From Lanius collurio (lineage: Eukaryota > Chordata > Aves > Passeriformes > Laniidae), in contig JACBWW010000016.1 of assembly GCA_020086605.1 (NCBI GenBank), positions 20,634,775 through 20,698,774 on the forward strand: a stretch of DNA of 64,000 nt, in the 5' to 3' direction. The position numbers and the translations under genes are program-made. The first letter of the stretch is position 1; each line of letters opens with the position of its first letter. The notes beneath the pieces are model-generated. The model saw only the letters and a list, made by a program, of their open reading frames with translations. It was not told the origin of the DNA and did no database searches. Positions 36,001 through 46,400 of the stretch are shown here, in pieces.

Positions 36001-39000
36001 CACTGTATTTCTGCCAGGTCTGGAAAGACCTTTGAGATGAAGTATTCTCTGCCACTGCAAAGCATGAATAGCAAATTACATTTTATGATGGTAACTAATA
36101 CTTTTCCCTTAAAATTTAGCACAGGAAGACCTCTGTAATGCATTCAGAGTCAGACAGCAGGGACCTTTGGGTTGGAGTGTGAAAGAACTGTGGCCTTGTA
36201 AATTAATCATAAGTGCTGGGGAAAATGTACTTTAATAAAGGTTATTAATTCATTGTTCTTGCAAAGCAGTGACATCATAACATGCAAAAGTTCATGGTTT
36301 AATTTCATACTAAGGAAAAATGCAGCTTGAAAAATAGCCAGATGACTTTCCTGTCTATTTTTCTCCTTAATTAAAGATTCCTCATGAGGCATGATTCAAA
36401 TATATGAAATATTCAGGCATTTTGATGAAAAAGCACGAAACTCACACATTGTTCTTCTTAGCTCAGTACAATTATCTGACTATTGGTTGTGAAAGGAGAT
36501 AGCTGCTGTCTGAATTCAGATGCACTGCTTGGCTTTTGGAGTGTGCCTTGATAACTTTGCCTTTTAGGTATAGGAGTAATTTCAACTGTGTGGTGTTCTT
36601 GTAGCTGCCTTTAAATTTTCCCCAGTTAGACTACTTTTATCTATGTCAGTCATGTACCTCAGATTGCTATATGGGGAAATATCAGCCAAATGGCCTCAAC
36701 TGTTCAAAAAAAAAAGAGTTGGTTTTGATTTTTTTTTTGGAGCTGGGAATTCAAATTTAGTGGAAGAGTACATCACTAGGAATGATTACATTTTGAAATG
36801 TCTTTCTTGAACTCCTTAGCTTTTAAATTTCCCAGACTTCCTTGTAGCAGTGAGATTTTTGCAGCTGATTAGGAGTCAGGTTTTTTACTACAAATATACC
36901 CATATCTGCTGTAGGCTTCAAAAATAAAGGGCCTTCCTCTGTAACTGATAAGGACTTTTTTTTCTTCTTTTTGGGTTTGTTTTTTATCACAGCTGAAATA
37001 ACTCAGTTGTTTTCAACTAAGATCTTAGCTTAAATATCATTGTACAGATTTTTTAAAATGTCAAACTATCAAATCTCATTTTTGCATTTTTGAAACCAAA
37101 CTGCAGCTTTTTCAATTCAAACAAAACAAAATAAAATGCAGCTTTCAAAACACCTTGATAACAAATAATTCCCTTTCCCAATCTGCTTTGTTTCAGTTTC
37201 TTATTAAATAAAAATATTAGCATTCTCAACTTTTCATCCCTTTTGGATACAGGGAACCTGTTTTTCAATCCCTTCCCCACACACTTTCTTGGAGAAAAGT
37301 ACCCTGCCCAGCGTAGTTTATCTTTTCTGTGCTCTTTGTGTTGGCCCACGCTTGGGAAGGTGGAAAATGAGGTCAAAGACAATGTTGAACTAGAGGGTAA
37401 TGGGAAATACAGGGAGGCCAGGGAGGAAGATTGATGAGCTCCATAAAGAGAATTAGATGACAGGATAAAGCAGGGAGAGGTTTTGGAGCTGGTAGATAAA
37501 GGAGAAAACTGCAAGGAGCTGAATGTTCCTGGGAGCATGTGGAAGAGGGATGGAACTGATGGAGCTGAGAGCAGCAGAGCAGGGAGGCAGCGATGCTGGA
37601 GGGGATGGAGATAGTCCTGGGGGCCAGGAAGTGGAGCAGTGGCTGTGGGTGGGCTGGGGAGCAGAGCCTGGTGCTTGGGGCAGAGAGATGGAGAGAGAGC
37701 CTGGCAGATGGGGAATCATGCAGGGTTGAGATTTAGGGCAGAGAAAAGGGAGGAGAGACTCCAAGTATGAGCTGCTCTTCAGGGATATGGGGACTAGCAT
37801 GGGAAGCATAGTAGCAGAAAATAAGGACTGGAAACAGAATGAGGAAAGTAGGAAGGAAATGAAAGAATGAATATCAGGTAAGAAAGAAAATTAATTAAGT
37901 TGAAAGTGTGGTTAGGAAAGTCTTTTCTTCTAGAGCTTTGTTTTCTCAGCTTTCAGCAGGGATCAGTGGAAAGTGGCAGACTGTCTCTCTCCTCCCTTCC
38001 TGCAGTGATCACTGCAGGCTGCCTTTGTTTTAGTTACACTGATCAGTTGGGCAAACTCAAGTTGCCTGCATTGATTCAAAAGCTTCCTTCCCTTCTGCTC
38101 CAAGCAGGTGTCTGTATCAGTTAGCTGGTGGAATTTTAACTATTACTTACATTAAACTATGGAGCTGTTCTCTGAAAAAGCTGCTAAGCTTCAAAACCAA
38201 AGGCTCAAAAGATGGGAGATGCCAGAACTAAAGATTTTGTGGGAAACTGGCAAAATGCTTAACTAAAAATGTTTTAATGTGCTCCTGTCATCACTTTAAT
38301 CTTTCTATAAAACATGGGTAAACTTCTTTCATGCAAAGAAGTAGTGAGCCTACACACACACACACAGAGCTTTGGGGTTGCTGGATGAAGGTGCACTGAA
38401 AGCAACAGTGACTGATTATGTTTGGAAAGGGATGAAAATTTGAGATTTCTGGTCTATTTCCTTGAATATGGGAATTTTTTTATGCAATTTCTTTCAGGAC
38501 ACTGATTTCCTGCTACAAGCCCAACTTATACCACAGTGCTGCTACCTTAAACTCCTCTTCACTTTGATGTTTGTTCCTTTTTAACACAAGTAAATTAATA
38601 ATTGCAGCCTCCTGGAGGCCCAGAAATGCAAAGTGGAATGGTTTTGATCTGTCTCATCCTCTAAAAATTGTGGGAGATCCCAGGAACTGTGTTTTTTCTA
38701 GTGCAGTGGGCATATCTATGTATTACTGTTTGCGACTGATGGAAGAATAATGCTGTTAGTTCTTCTAAAAATGCCTTTGTTTTACAGACAGTGGGGCCAG
38801 AGGGAGTTCAGTATGTTAAAAAAACAGAGGCACTGAATGGATTCTACCAATGCTGTGAAGAAAAGAGGTAACATGAGTACATTTATTTTCATCTCATGTT
38901 GTTGTATTTGTATACTCTCTACCCTGTTTTACATGGATTTTATAAAATTATTCTTTATATGGGTTTTTAGTTTTCTTAAAAGCACTAGCAAACTGTCTCT

Positions 39001-42000
39001 GATTGATTTATTTATACACTGCCCTGATGCTCTCCTTTCATAGGGATCTATCTGCAGAGACTTGGACAGAGTCCTTCCCCAGACAAATTTCTTCTAGATT
39101 TACTGGTACATGAATACTCTGTCATGGTTATGTGCCAGAGAAGATTACATTCCCCTTTTGCTTTTATTGTCCTTTTCCTGAGCTGTCCTGGGTGCACCAG
39201 AGCTTATTAAGGAGGCAGACACTGTAACTTATTCAAAAGAGTTTCTTTAGTGATGAATTGGTAGAAAGGCTCCTGTGTGACAAAGGGTGAAGGCAGTGAA
39301 GTTTCTGGTGAGCAGTTTAGTCATACATTGCTTCCTGGAGGACTGAATGCCAGGTCAATTCTGATACAAAATTGCAGAGGGTTATCTTGCAAGAAACTTG
39401 ATTTTTATGCTGAAATCATGTGTGAAGGTCGAACTGCCTATGGCACAGACCATGCAAAATAGTGTTTAAAGTGTACCCCAGTACACAGAGATGAGTTGTA
39501 CTTCAGACTTAAGATCAATTTATGAATAATACAAAGGACTTCAGATGGCACGAAACATGCATTTTATTTTCTGCCGGGGGTGAAAGCTCATGGCTGAACA
39601 GCCACAGAATGTGAGAATAGCTGCAGATCAGCAATGTCTGTCACAAGAAAAATAAGTGGTCCTGTTTGCTCAGCAGTTGTTTTCAGATGAGCAGGAAAGT
39701 AAATGAGTTAAGAGTTTCCTGTTTCATGTATTTTCTCTTGTACCCTTAAAAAAAGCCACCCTGTGCATCCCAAGTGCAAATGCATCTTTCTCAGAGCTCT
39801 TTATCAGCATGACAAGTTGATTTTGGCTCTTTGTCCTTAAAAAAATCCTGAAGTGTAACAAAACTCATTTCAGAGCTCCTAACCACCTCCACACATCTTT
39901 TTTTCTGCTGTTGCAAATGAAAAGGCTTGTGGGAGAAAAATGCCATGGGAAGACTAAAACGGATCCTGCAGTCAGAAAGCCGTCTGTAGTGAGAAAATCC
40001 AAAAATATCTGAGGCAAGCACCAAGTACTGAGATGAGCTGAGGTCTGTGAATGTGGCATTGCTTTCTGAAGGCCATGAGCCTCTTGTTTCCTCATGCTTT
40101 CGTTTGCCTGCTTTTCTGTCATGGTAGAGAAGCTGATGTTTATAGGGGGCCTGCTAACCACTACTGCTTGCAGGGAGAGAACTGAGAGGCAGCTGCAAAG
40201 GACTTGTGTAGAGTTTGAATGCATGCATTATATAAAGACTAAAAAATCTGGAAGCTTTTTTTGTGGATTAATTACCCAACTCTTTTTGTTGGCAAAATGA
40301 GGCTGGCATTGTAGTGAAGACTCAAAATACTTGAGACTCCATTTGGAGCTAAATGCAGGAAAACTATGTCCTTAGCCTGTGAGCCTTTTCACTCCCGCTT
40401 CAGAATGGAAAAGCCAGGAACTTTCTGTGAAAATGGAAAGGGAGGCAAGGATCTTTTCTGAACTTCAACACAAATATGGCTAAGTGTTGGTAGAAATTCC
40501 AGGTCTCTAATAGTTTTTTGTTCCCTGCTTTTCACATGTGCTTGTTGCAGATTTCATACCCACACCTGTCATGGGGAGCCACTTCACAGTGCAGTATTGA
40601 GCCAGAGAGTCCATCAGTGGCTACAAATTTCTACTGCTGAGAGAAAGCTACGGGTGCCAATTGGATTTCCTTTAGCAGGCTTATTTCCTCTGCCAAATTC
40701 ACCGAGTTTTAATTAGGAGCAGGACCCCTTATGCCTCTTGTAGTTCAGCATACAGTTCAAGCTTCTTTGCCTGCTCTTTTCCAGCAAAAGGGCAAATGCA
40801 GCTCTTAGCTTTAAAAAGGAAAAGGAGAGGAACTAGGCAGCTGGAGGCATTGGTTCTAATATAGAGTGATAATATATTAAATTATTAAATAGTTCAGCTA
40901 TGCACAAGAAAAATCTGACACAGATTCAGATCTGAAGACAGATCATGACAAACCAATCTAATTTCTCTCTTTGTCAAGGTAGTTTTGCTTATCAGATGAG
41001 TGGGAACAAGTGGCTGTGATTACAAATCTTTATGAAAATGCAGTCAAAGAGAAGTTTTCAGTGACTCATTTTTAAGTGCATTTTTGGAGGGAAGAAGGAT
41101 GTCTTGGATAGTGTCTGGTACATTATCCCAGATGAGTAGTAAAAGCTTGGCTGAAAGACTAAAGAGCACATGAATAAAATTTGTGAATGACACCACTCTG
41201 AGAAAGGTTGCAAGACTCTGGGGCTAAAACTACCTTTCAGAATTATCTCAGTGCCCTCGAGAAATGTTCTGAAATTAAAAAAAAAAGTGAAATACAATAA
41301 AAATCAAAGTACTGTAGTTAAAAAGGAGAAACCAAATCCTCAAGTAGAACTAAAGAAGAATAGCTGACTAAATAGTAAAGAAATGCTTCCTAATGTCCGG
41401 TCTAAACCTCCCCTGGTGGAGCTTTGAATCGTTCCTATGCGTCATATCACTGGATACCAGGGAGAAGAGATCAGAGAGTCATAGAATGGTTTGGGTTGGA
41501 AGGGACCTCCAGGATCATCTATTTCCAATCCTGCTGTCATGGGCAGGGGCACTTTCCACTAGACTGGGTTGCTCAGAGCTCCATCCCACCTGGCCTTGAA
41601 CACTTCCAGGAATGTGGCATCCACAGCTTCTCTGAGCAACCTGTGCCAGGGCCTCACCATTCTCTCCACATTCCCCTGCTCAAGAAGCCAGACAGAGCAG
41701 TGAGGTCACCCTGCAGTCTCCTTGTACCTGAACTAATAGGTACAAGGAGACTGCAGTCTCAAAGTCCTTAGCCATTGCTTATGGGACCCTCCATCCAGCT
41801 GACCTTCCAGCCCGTTCTCCAGCTTTTTTGGTCTCCTTTGGATGCTTTCAAGTACCTTAACATCCTTCTTAAATTGTGGAGCCCAGAACTGCACACTGTG
41901 TTCATGGTGAGGCTGCACCAAGGCTCAATACAGCAGGATGATCCCCTCTTCTGAGTGGCTGGTTTTGGTGTTTGACACACTCCAGGGTGGGGTTTGCCTC

Positions 42001-43045
42001 CCCAGTTTGCCAGGGCACGCTTCTGTTAGCCAGTTGGAAGTGCTGGGGGAGGGTACAAAGCTAAGTTTACATCTGTGTCTCAGGTTTTAATTGAAGTTCA
42101 TCAGGAATGCGTAACCATCCTCAGAGCCTTCAGCGGAAAATAATTTAGAATCTATGAAAAATATCACTGATAATTCAGATAAGCATCATTCCTCTCAGTG
42201 AACCAGTACTGAAGTGGTGTTCTTTGCTGGTTAGGATGCTCTTGCTGCTAGTTACCATCTGCCTTGAATCCAAGATTTCATGCTTCAGAACTTCTGTCAG
42301 TAGCTGAGTTAGCTGAAATTATCCTGCCAGACTTCAGTGCATGTCCATTTTTTTGCATATCCAGACAAGCAGTTGCTTCTAAACCCATCTGTAACAACAG
42401 CTGTTGTGCTTTACCTCAGAATCAATCCTGCTTTAATGAGCAGTGGAGCAATGTATTTGTATCAAAATTCCTCAAGTGTAGTTTGGAATATATTCTGGTG
42501 TCTTTCAGGGTTAAAGGCACACATTGTGATTATGTCTATCATTTAAAAGAAATTCAATGCATGGTTTAATGTAGGTATGAGCGGTGCATTTTCCAGGAGG
42601 CACTGCATAGAAATGTTAGATGAATGACTGTCTTTATCTAAAAAATCTTTTTTGTTTTGTTTTAGCACCACTGTGCCTTGAGCCTTTATCACATGCAAGG
42701 GGAAATCCTCACTCGTGCAGTAGAGGAGCAGCAGAAGAGCTACCCATCCATAAGCACCCTCAAAGGAGGCACTTAGTGTTTCACAGCTGTAACAATGCCC
42801 TTTAGAGGTGCAGTTCTTCACCTGATAAAGGCTAGGGATATGAGATACTTGGAAAGAAGTAGTGCCAGTGAAATGGATTGAGCTGTGTAGTTTGTTCTGG
42901 AATTTTTTGCAGGAAAAAAATCTTCCCTGTTCAGTCTAATTCTTAACTATTATTGGTATTTTGCAGATACAGAGCTGCATCCTTCACAAAGCCCCCACCA
43001 AAACAAGATGTTGACAGAGCCAAGTGGCTTCAAGAGATTTCCTAA
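23487..43045 (+). CDS. SHISAL2A: Shisa-like protein 2A (four-exon model, 158 residues)
   Basis: Join 23487-23668, 32457-32596, 38792-38867 and 42967-43045: 477 nt, open throughout, 158 residues plus TAA. Residues 1-61 are a cysteine-rich Shisa-like head (Cys 5, 21, 33-34, 42-43; motifs [25 protein letters not shown]). Residues 62-90 form one hydrophobic membrane span ending CVLCYLF. A basic TKPRSK stretch and a short cytoplasmic tail follow. There is no cleavable signal peptide. The family (formerly FAM159) is thought to be single-pass membrane proteins related to Shisa adaptors; I know of no firm function. The first two exons match the mammalian protein closely. The tail is shorter than human (about 190 residues) and similar only near GPEGV (human GPEEV), so exons 3-4 are less certain. 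The start is the first in-frame ATG, with a purine at -3. Position next to GPX7 matches mammalian gene order. Confidence 0.88.
24930..25625 (-). mobile_element. Ancient CR1/L3-like LINE relic (reverse transcriptase region, antisense)
   Basis: The + strand resembles the reverse complement of the reverse transcriptase part of old CR1/L3-type LINEs known from reptiles and mammals. Recognisable phrases are ATCAGTCCCAGTGAC, GCTTTTTGAGACATCTAACT, the block around CTCTAGCAGGTCAACAAGG and the block around TGCTATCCAGTACTGTGGAC. No frame is intact. The relic is much more diverged than the other CR1 pieces here, so it should be an older insertion. The exact subfamily and edges need a repeat-library search. 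Confidence 0.55.
26250..26484 (+). repeat. Minisatellite, part A (15-17-bp units)
   Basis: Roughly 15 tandem copies of a 15-17-base unit, typified by GCTGAGTCCGTGTGGT and GCTGAGTCCAGGGGT, lie in SHISAL2A intron 1. Copies differ by substitutions and one-base indels and decay toward the right edge, where the array passes directly into part B. Confidence 0.9.
26485..27263 (+). repeat. Minisatellite, part B (22-23-bp units)
   Basis: About 34 tandem copies of a 22-23-base unit occur, typified by GGTCCAATCCTGCACTTTTC+CG and GGTCCAATCCTGCTCTCTTC+CAG. The second half of the unit alternates between CACTTTTCC, CACATTTCC, CTCTCTTCC and CTCCCTTCC forms. Units rarely contain stop codons in any frame, which produces long artefactual open frames on both strands. 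An unresolved base at 27119 lies inside the array, so the true length may be mis-assembled. Confidence 0.95.
28230..28287 (+). repeat. Imperfect AT-rich tandem duplication
   Basis: Two adjacent ~29-base segments resemble each other, beginning TATATGTAATTAATACTATT and TATATGCAATTAGTAATATT. It is a small local duplication in AT-rich intron sequence. Confidence 0.45.
32457..32596 (+). CDS. SHISAL2A: SHISAL2A coding exon 2 (transmembrane segment)
   Basis: The exon lies between CTCTTAG|TGTTGG and GGCAG|GTAAGA and has 140 nt. It completes Ser61 and encodes [12 protein letters not shown] through [15 protein letters not shown] to LSLQMA. The first ~29 residues are hydrophobic, giving the single membrane span, and the basic stretch after it suggests a cytoplasmic C-terminus. 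It matches the mammalian and SHISAL2B sequences closely. Confidence 0.94.
37440..37880 (+). repeat. Purine-rich, G-rich strand-asymmetric stretch
   Basis: The + strand is dominated by G and A over about 440 bases, with repeated GGAG, GAGAG and GGGG words. Three G runs sit close together at 37647-37659 (GGGTGGGCTGGGG), with another at 37677-37680. There is no clear repeating unit, so it is low complexity rather than a minisatellite. Confidence 0.55.
38352..38366 (+). repeat. (AC)n microsatellite
   Basis: A short uninterrupted run of AC dinucleotides, about seven units, lies in SHISAL2A intron 2. Confidence 0.85.
38792..38867 (+). CDS. SHISAL2A: SHISAL2A coding exon 3 (predicted)
   Basis: Spliced at the second AG of ACAGACAG, the exon reads [18 protein letters not shown], then YQCCEEK, and leaves two bases at the donor AAGAG|GTAACA. 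GPEGV aligns with GPEEV at the same place in mammalian SHISAL2A, which supports both this exon and this acceptor. If the donor is not used, an in-frame TAA at 38869-38871 would end the protein at 133 residues. That is a real alternative for the 3' end of the gene. Confidence 0.7.
41160..41290 (+). mobile_element. Possible LINE or retroelement reverse transcriptase relic
   Basis: The segment around AAATTTGTGAATGACACCAC and TGAGAAAGGTTGCAAG resembles the diverged KF(A/V)(D/N)DT region that follows the catalytic core in many bird retroelement reverse transcriptases. It ends in a short A run (41278-41287). The match is brief and the frame is broken. The assignment rests on a remembered pattern only. 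Confidence 0.25.
41381..41476 (-). mobile_element. CR1 LINE fragment, internal 3'-region piece (antisense)
   Basis: The + strand reads AAATGCTTCCTAATGTCCGG through TCTAAACCTCCCCTGG to GGGAGAAGAGATCAG. This corresponds to the antisense CR1 block that normally lies inside the element, after its 3' end sequence. Here it precedes a complete new 3' end at 41479, so it is a separate copy that was interrupted or abutted by the next one. Confidence 0.7.
41479..42035 (-). mobile_element. CR1 LINE fragment (antisense, with internal inverted repeat)
   Basis: It begins TCATAGAATGGTTTGGGTTG and follows the antisense CR1 consensus through CACTTCCAGGAATGTGGCAT, the ACCTGTGCCAGGGCCTCACC block and the GCCCAGAACTGCACACTGTG / GCTGCACCAAGGCTCAATAC region, to about GTTTGCCAGGGCACGCTTCT. 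It is moderately diverged. The stretch 41700-41770 departs from the usual CR1 sequence and contains the perfect inverted repeat reported separately. Confidence 0.85.
41711..41756. repeat. Perfect 19-bp inverted repeat in CR1
   Basis: CTGCAGTCTCCTTGTACCT at 41711-41729 and its exact reverse complement at 41738-41756 flank an 8-base spacer (GAACTAAT). The ten bases CTGCAGTCTC also recur as a direct repeat at 41751-41760. Confidence 0.95.
42967..43045 (+). CDS. SHISAL2A: SHISAL2A terminal coding exon (predicted)
   Basis: After the acceptor TTTTGCAG, the first base completes an Arg codon and the exon reads [20 protein letters not shown], then LQEIS and TAA at 43043-43045. It joins in frame to exon 3, and a canonical poly(A) signal follows about 400 bases later, which supports it. 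The sequence has no clear match to the human SHISAL2A tail, so it could be bird-specific or wrongly chosen. Confidence 0.5.
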
Positions 43046-43475
43046 GCCACAAGGATGGACTGTGACTCTGAGCCACAAGAACCCGACTCCCTCTTCCAGA
43101 GGTGTTTCCTGGCTCTTACAACCACTGTTGATAACCAGAGGCCAATATGAAGCTGTGCCAGGATGTGTTTGTTTATGATTGCTGTACTGAGAAGTTGTGT
43201 GTTTTGATTTGCACATATCAGCTACTGCTGTCAATCATTTCCATGCAAGTTGTTGTCTCTACCGTGTGCAATTCCAGTGAGATAACGCAGTTGTCAAGCA
43301 GAGCAGAATTTGGCACACCATGTTGACCAAGCTTTATTTTAAGCTTTCCCCTTGTGCCATCTCAGTGGTGTCTTCATGTCATGAACATGGTTGTGTTTAG
43401 CCAAATGTGACTGTTCAGTGCACAAACCAATGTGAATGCAGTACCTCAATAAAATCTGACATTTGTGTTGTATAT
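43046..43475 (+). other. SHISAL2A: SHISAL2A 3' UTR (predicted)
   Basis: Non-repetitive noncoding sequence runs from the predicted stop to about 20 bases past AATAAA at 43448. A second hexamer at 43657-43662 could give a longer form. Confidence 0.5.
43448..43453 (+). terminator. SHISAL2A: Poly(A) signal for SHISAL2A
   Basis: A canonical AATAAA is followed within 25 bases by a T/G-rich stretch (CATTTGTGTTGTATATTTC), which fits a cleavage-site downstream element. Another AATAAA at 43657-43662 is a possible alternative. Confidence 0.6.
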
Positions 43476-43479
43476 TTCT

Positions 43480-46400
43480 TAATTTATCATTTCCCCCCAC
43501 CTTTGTTTCCTCAGAGGATTCTTGTGAATCTTGAAATTATTTTGATGGGAGAATTTTCTAACAAAAGGCGAACTTAATGAAGAGTGAATTTTTGTAGGGA
43601 CGTTCAGATTTTAACAGCTGTTTTCACTGGGAATGGTGTACACTGAAATGAATTGAAATAAATATCCATAATTGTTTTGCAGATTCTTCATCAAAACATG
43701 TTGGAATATTTCTTGTGAAGTGAACTAACATTTTCCAGTAGTATTTCAGTTTGGAGCATTAAATTGTGAAGTGTTGAACTTCCTTCAGGTAATCAAAGAG
43801 CTCTAATTGCACATTTTATTTCCCCAGAAGTCTTAGGAACAACCACCACAATCATAACTGTCATATTTGAGTTGTCAATTCTTTCAAGCATTCAGTCTTG
43901 AAATCATGAACATTAATTATAATGATTTCTTTTCATCTTGTGAGAGTTCTTTAAGATGAGTGATCAAAATAATTTCAAAACTCTCTAACCATGCTGTTGA
44001 TATTAAGGCAGTAGACAGATTATACCTTCCATTTGCAGAAAGAGGCCTAAAATATTTACCTACCATGTCAGTTTTGTCTGTGGTTATACTTCAACTTGTT
44101 AAGAAAAAATCCTTGTCTACTGTTTGGGAGTGACATCTTTTTGTGTGATAGTGCTTGAAATTTGAACTCCATAGGTGCCTGGTACTGTGCATCAAAACCC
44201 CAAATTGCTTCTGATCTCATCTGCTCTAGTGTGAAATAATACACCAGTGCCTCCCAATGGGGTAGGGAATGTGGTGGATGTTCTTCCAACAGCTCTCTGC
44301 ATACAGTATCTCACTAAACTGCTATTTGCCACTATGGACTTTGAGAAAATTGAAAGCACATTGGATGCACAAAGGAAATGTTTTTATAACAACAGGACAT
44401 AAACCTGATCTTCCGGCCTCATAACTTTCTTGATTGGGACTGTCAAAGAGCAGAAGGGAAAAGGATTTATGAGTTTTGCCATCTGGTTTCCTTGGAGGAT
44501 ACCAGCCATGAGATAAATGTTCTGGAAGCATATGCTTCATTTTGAACCACCAATAAAAGATTTATGGAAGATAAAAAATAAAAGAAGATGGTTTAAGTTA
44601 TTTTAACTTTATACAAATTTGAGTCAGCACTTCTTTAATTTTTAAATTCTAAAGATACTTAAAAGTAACAAGATGTATTCAATATTTTGAATGTTGCAAG
44701 ATCAAAATATCTTGGATTTCTGTCTCTTGGGCGATTTCAAAATCTTTGATTCCTCCAATAACAAGGCTATTTTCCCTTCAGATACTGGGCTTTTTATTCA
44801 TTTTGAGTCTCTTAAGATACAAAAGTAACAGAATAAAAGTGAAAAAAAGAATGCAAAAAGAATGGTTCCAGTTCTTTGCCTATGTCCAATGTCTGGGTTT
44901 TTTTCTGTCACTGTGTTTAGAAAAACCCATTTTTTTGGCCTTTTAGCTAGTTGTTTTGTAATTGAAAGTTTCTAAATGTCACCAAAAAGCACCTCCCACG
45001 CAGGGTTGATTAGGAAATCAGCACACTGCCCAGAACAGCTTTCAAATGTAATGTGCAGTCTCAACAAGGGTGACTCCCTGTGCTTAATAGGTATAATAAC
45101 CCTTAATGTACTTGTTAGACATAGCCCTAATTTTTGCCCTGGGAACATTTTAAGCTTAAATTGCTTAAATTACCACATAAAGCTAATTCAGGTCTGTTGT
45201 GCCATCAGCTGCACAGAAGCTACTAAAACTCACAGGAGCTGCTGTGAGCATTTTTTATTGTTTTTCAAATTTGAGGAGTTTTTCTAATCATAGGGTCAAG
45301 ATAAAAATTGTGTGAAATAGGCCTCTCAGACTGTGGGATGTAGTGTGTTTGTGTCTGTGCCCACACAGATGGGAGCAGAGCAGTGTGAGCAGCAGCCCCT
45401 GATGGATTTCAGTGGGACCAGGCTGGCTGATTCCTGCTGGAGTTCTGGGCCTGGCTGCTCCTTTCTTTGGAATCACATTGGCACAAGTGGCAGCTCACTC
45501 CAAAGTGATCTGCTGTTGTCATCCCTACCATTGTCTAGATACTGCAATATTAATAACTGCCTGTTCACTTGTGTTACTTAATCTGTGTCTGAGTAGAAAA
45601 TACCTAATCAATGCTGCCACACAATCAATCAAGTACATAGTGACTTTCATAATGGATCACTTTTAAGTATAATTTCTGAAGGCTTTATCCTTCACAATTT
45701 TTAAATTAGGAAAGAAAGACCAAAGAAAAGTCACAGTTTTACTGAATGAAAATAATGCCTCTTTCAATTATTTTCCTAACATGACAAATGCTGGAGATCC
45801 TTACAACTGTTACATCCTTCAAGTTTTGGAAAAATTGAGGCAGGAAAAGCTTAAAGATTCAGCTACTTCCCAGGAATAAAAATGAGAAGCTTAAGACTTA
45901 AGTACATATTTTAACAGATATTGAATAGTGAGGTAGAGATCCACTAATACAGTGGATGAGAGAATTCTACAATGGACTGGCTTTTGGAGAATCAGCTCTG
46001 AACCATATGAAGCTATTTCCAGTTCCAAAAAAAAAAAAAAGAGATCTCTGCTGCAGAGAGAAATTGAAAAAGTGGAAAACCTCAACTGAACAACCACCAT
46101 CAGGATCTCTCTGAGATCTCAATACCATTTATTTCTGGATCTTTGGAACAGGTGCTGGTTTCTAGTGCTCAGTGTGGTTATTGCACTTAGTATCCCTTGC
46201 CTGTCATTCTGTAGTTCCTGGGTGTTATCTACAGGTAGAGATAATTGATTCAGATACATGTGTAGAGTGTGTATAAGATACCTTTGTATGGGAAGAATCT
46301 ACCCAGGCATCTCTGAAATCCCTAAGTCTGTGACCAATATGCTGAAATTTAGACCTCACCTGTATTATAAACCAGCTACTTGAAAACATCCTTTTAGTCC

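Larger units (their letters stand above)
32597..38791 (+). other. SHISAL2A: SHISAL2A intron 2
   Basis: This 6.2-kb phase-1 intron ends in the tandem acceptor ACAGACAG. It contains a near-palindrome at 33948-33969, a G/A-rich strand-biased stretch at 37440-37880 and an (AC)n run at 38352-38366. A 174-codon - strand open frame (35536-36060) is unrecognised and probably accidental. No LINE fragment was recognised. Confidence 0.75.
38868..42966 (+). other. SHISAL2A: SHISAL2A intron 3 (predicted)
   Basis: This 4.1-kb phase-2 intron runs from GTAACA to the acceptor TATTTTGCAG ending at 42966. It holds a composite CR1 insertion (41381-42035) with an internal perfect inverted repeat, and a possible older LINE relic at about 41160-41290. 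It exists only if exon 4 is correct; otherwise this is 3' UTR or flanking DNA. Confidence 0.5.

Noticed and set aside
35536..36060. 174-codon - strand open frame in SHISAL2A intron 2
   Set aside because: A second - strand frame overlaps most of it (35684-36055). There is no domain, no recognised homologue and no splice context.
42661..42805. Alternative SHISAL2A last exon after TTTGTTTTAG
   Set aside because: Joined to exon 3 it gives an in-frame TGA after five codons, so it adds almost nothing. The acceptor at 42966 gives a longer open exon.
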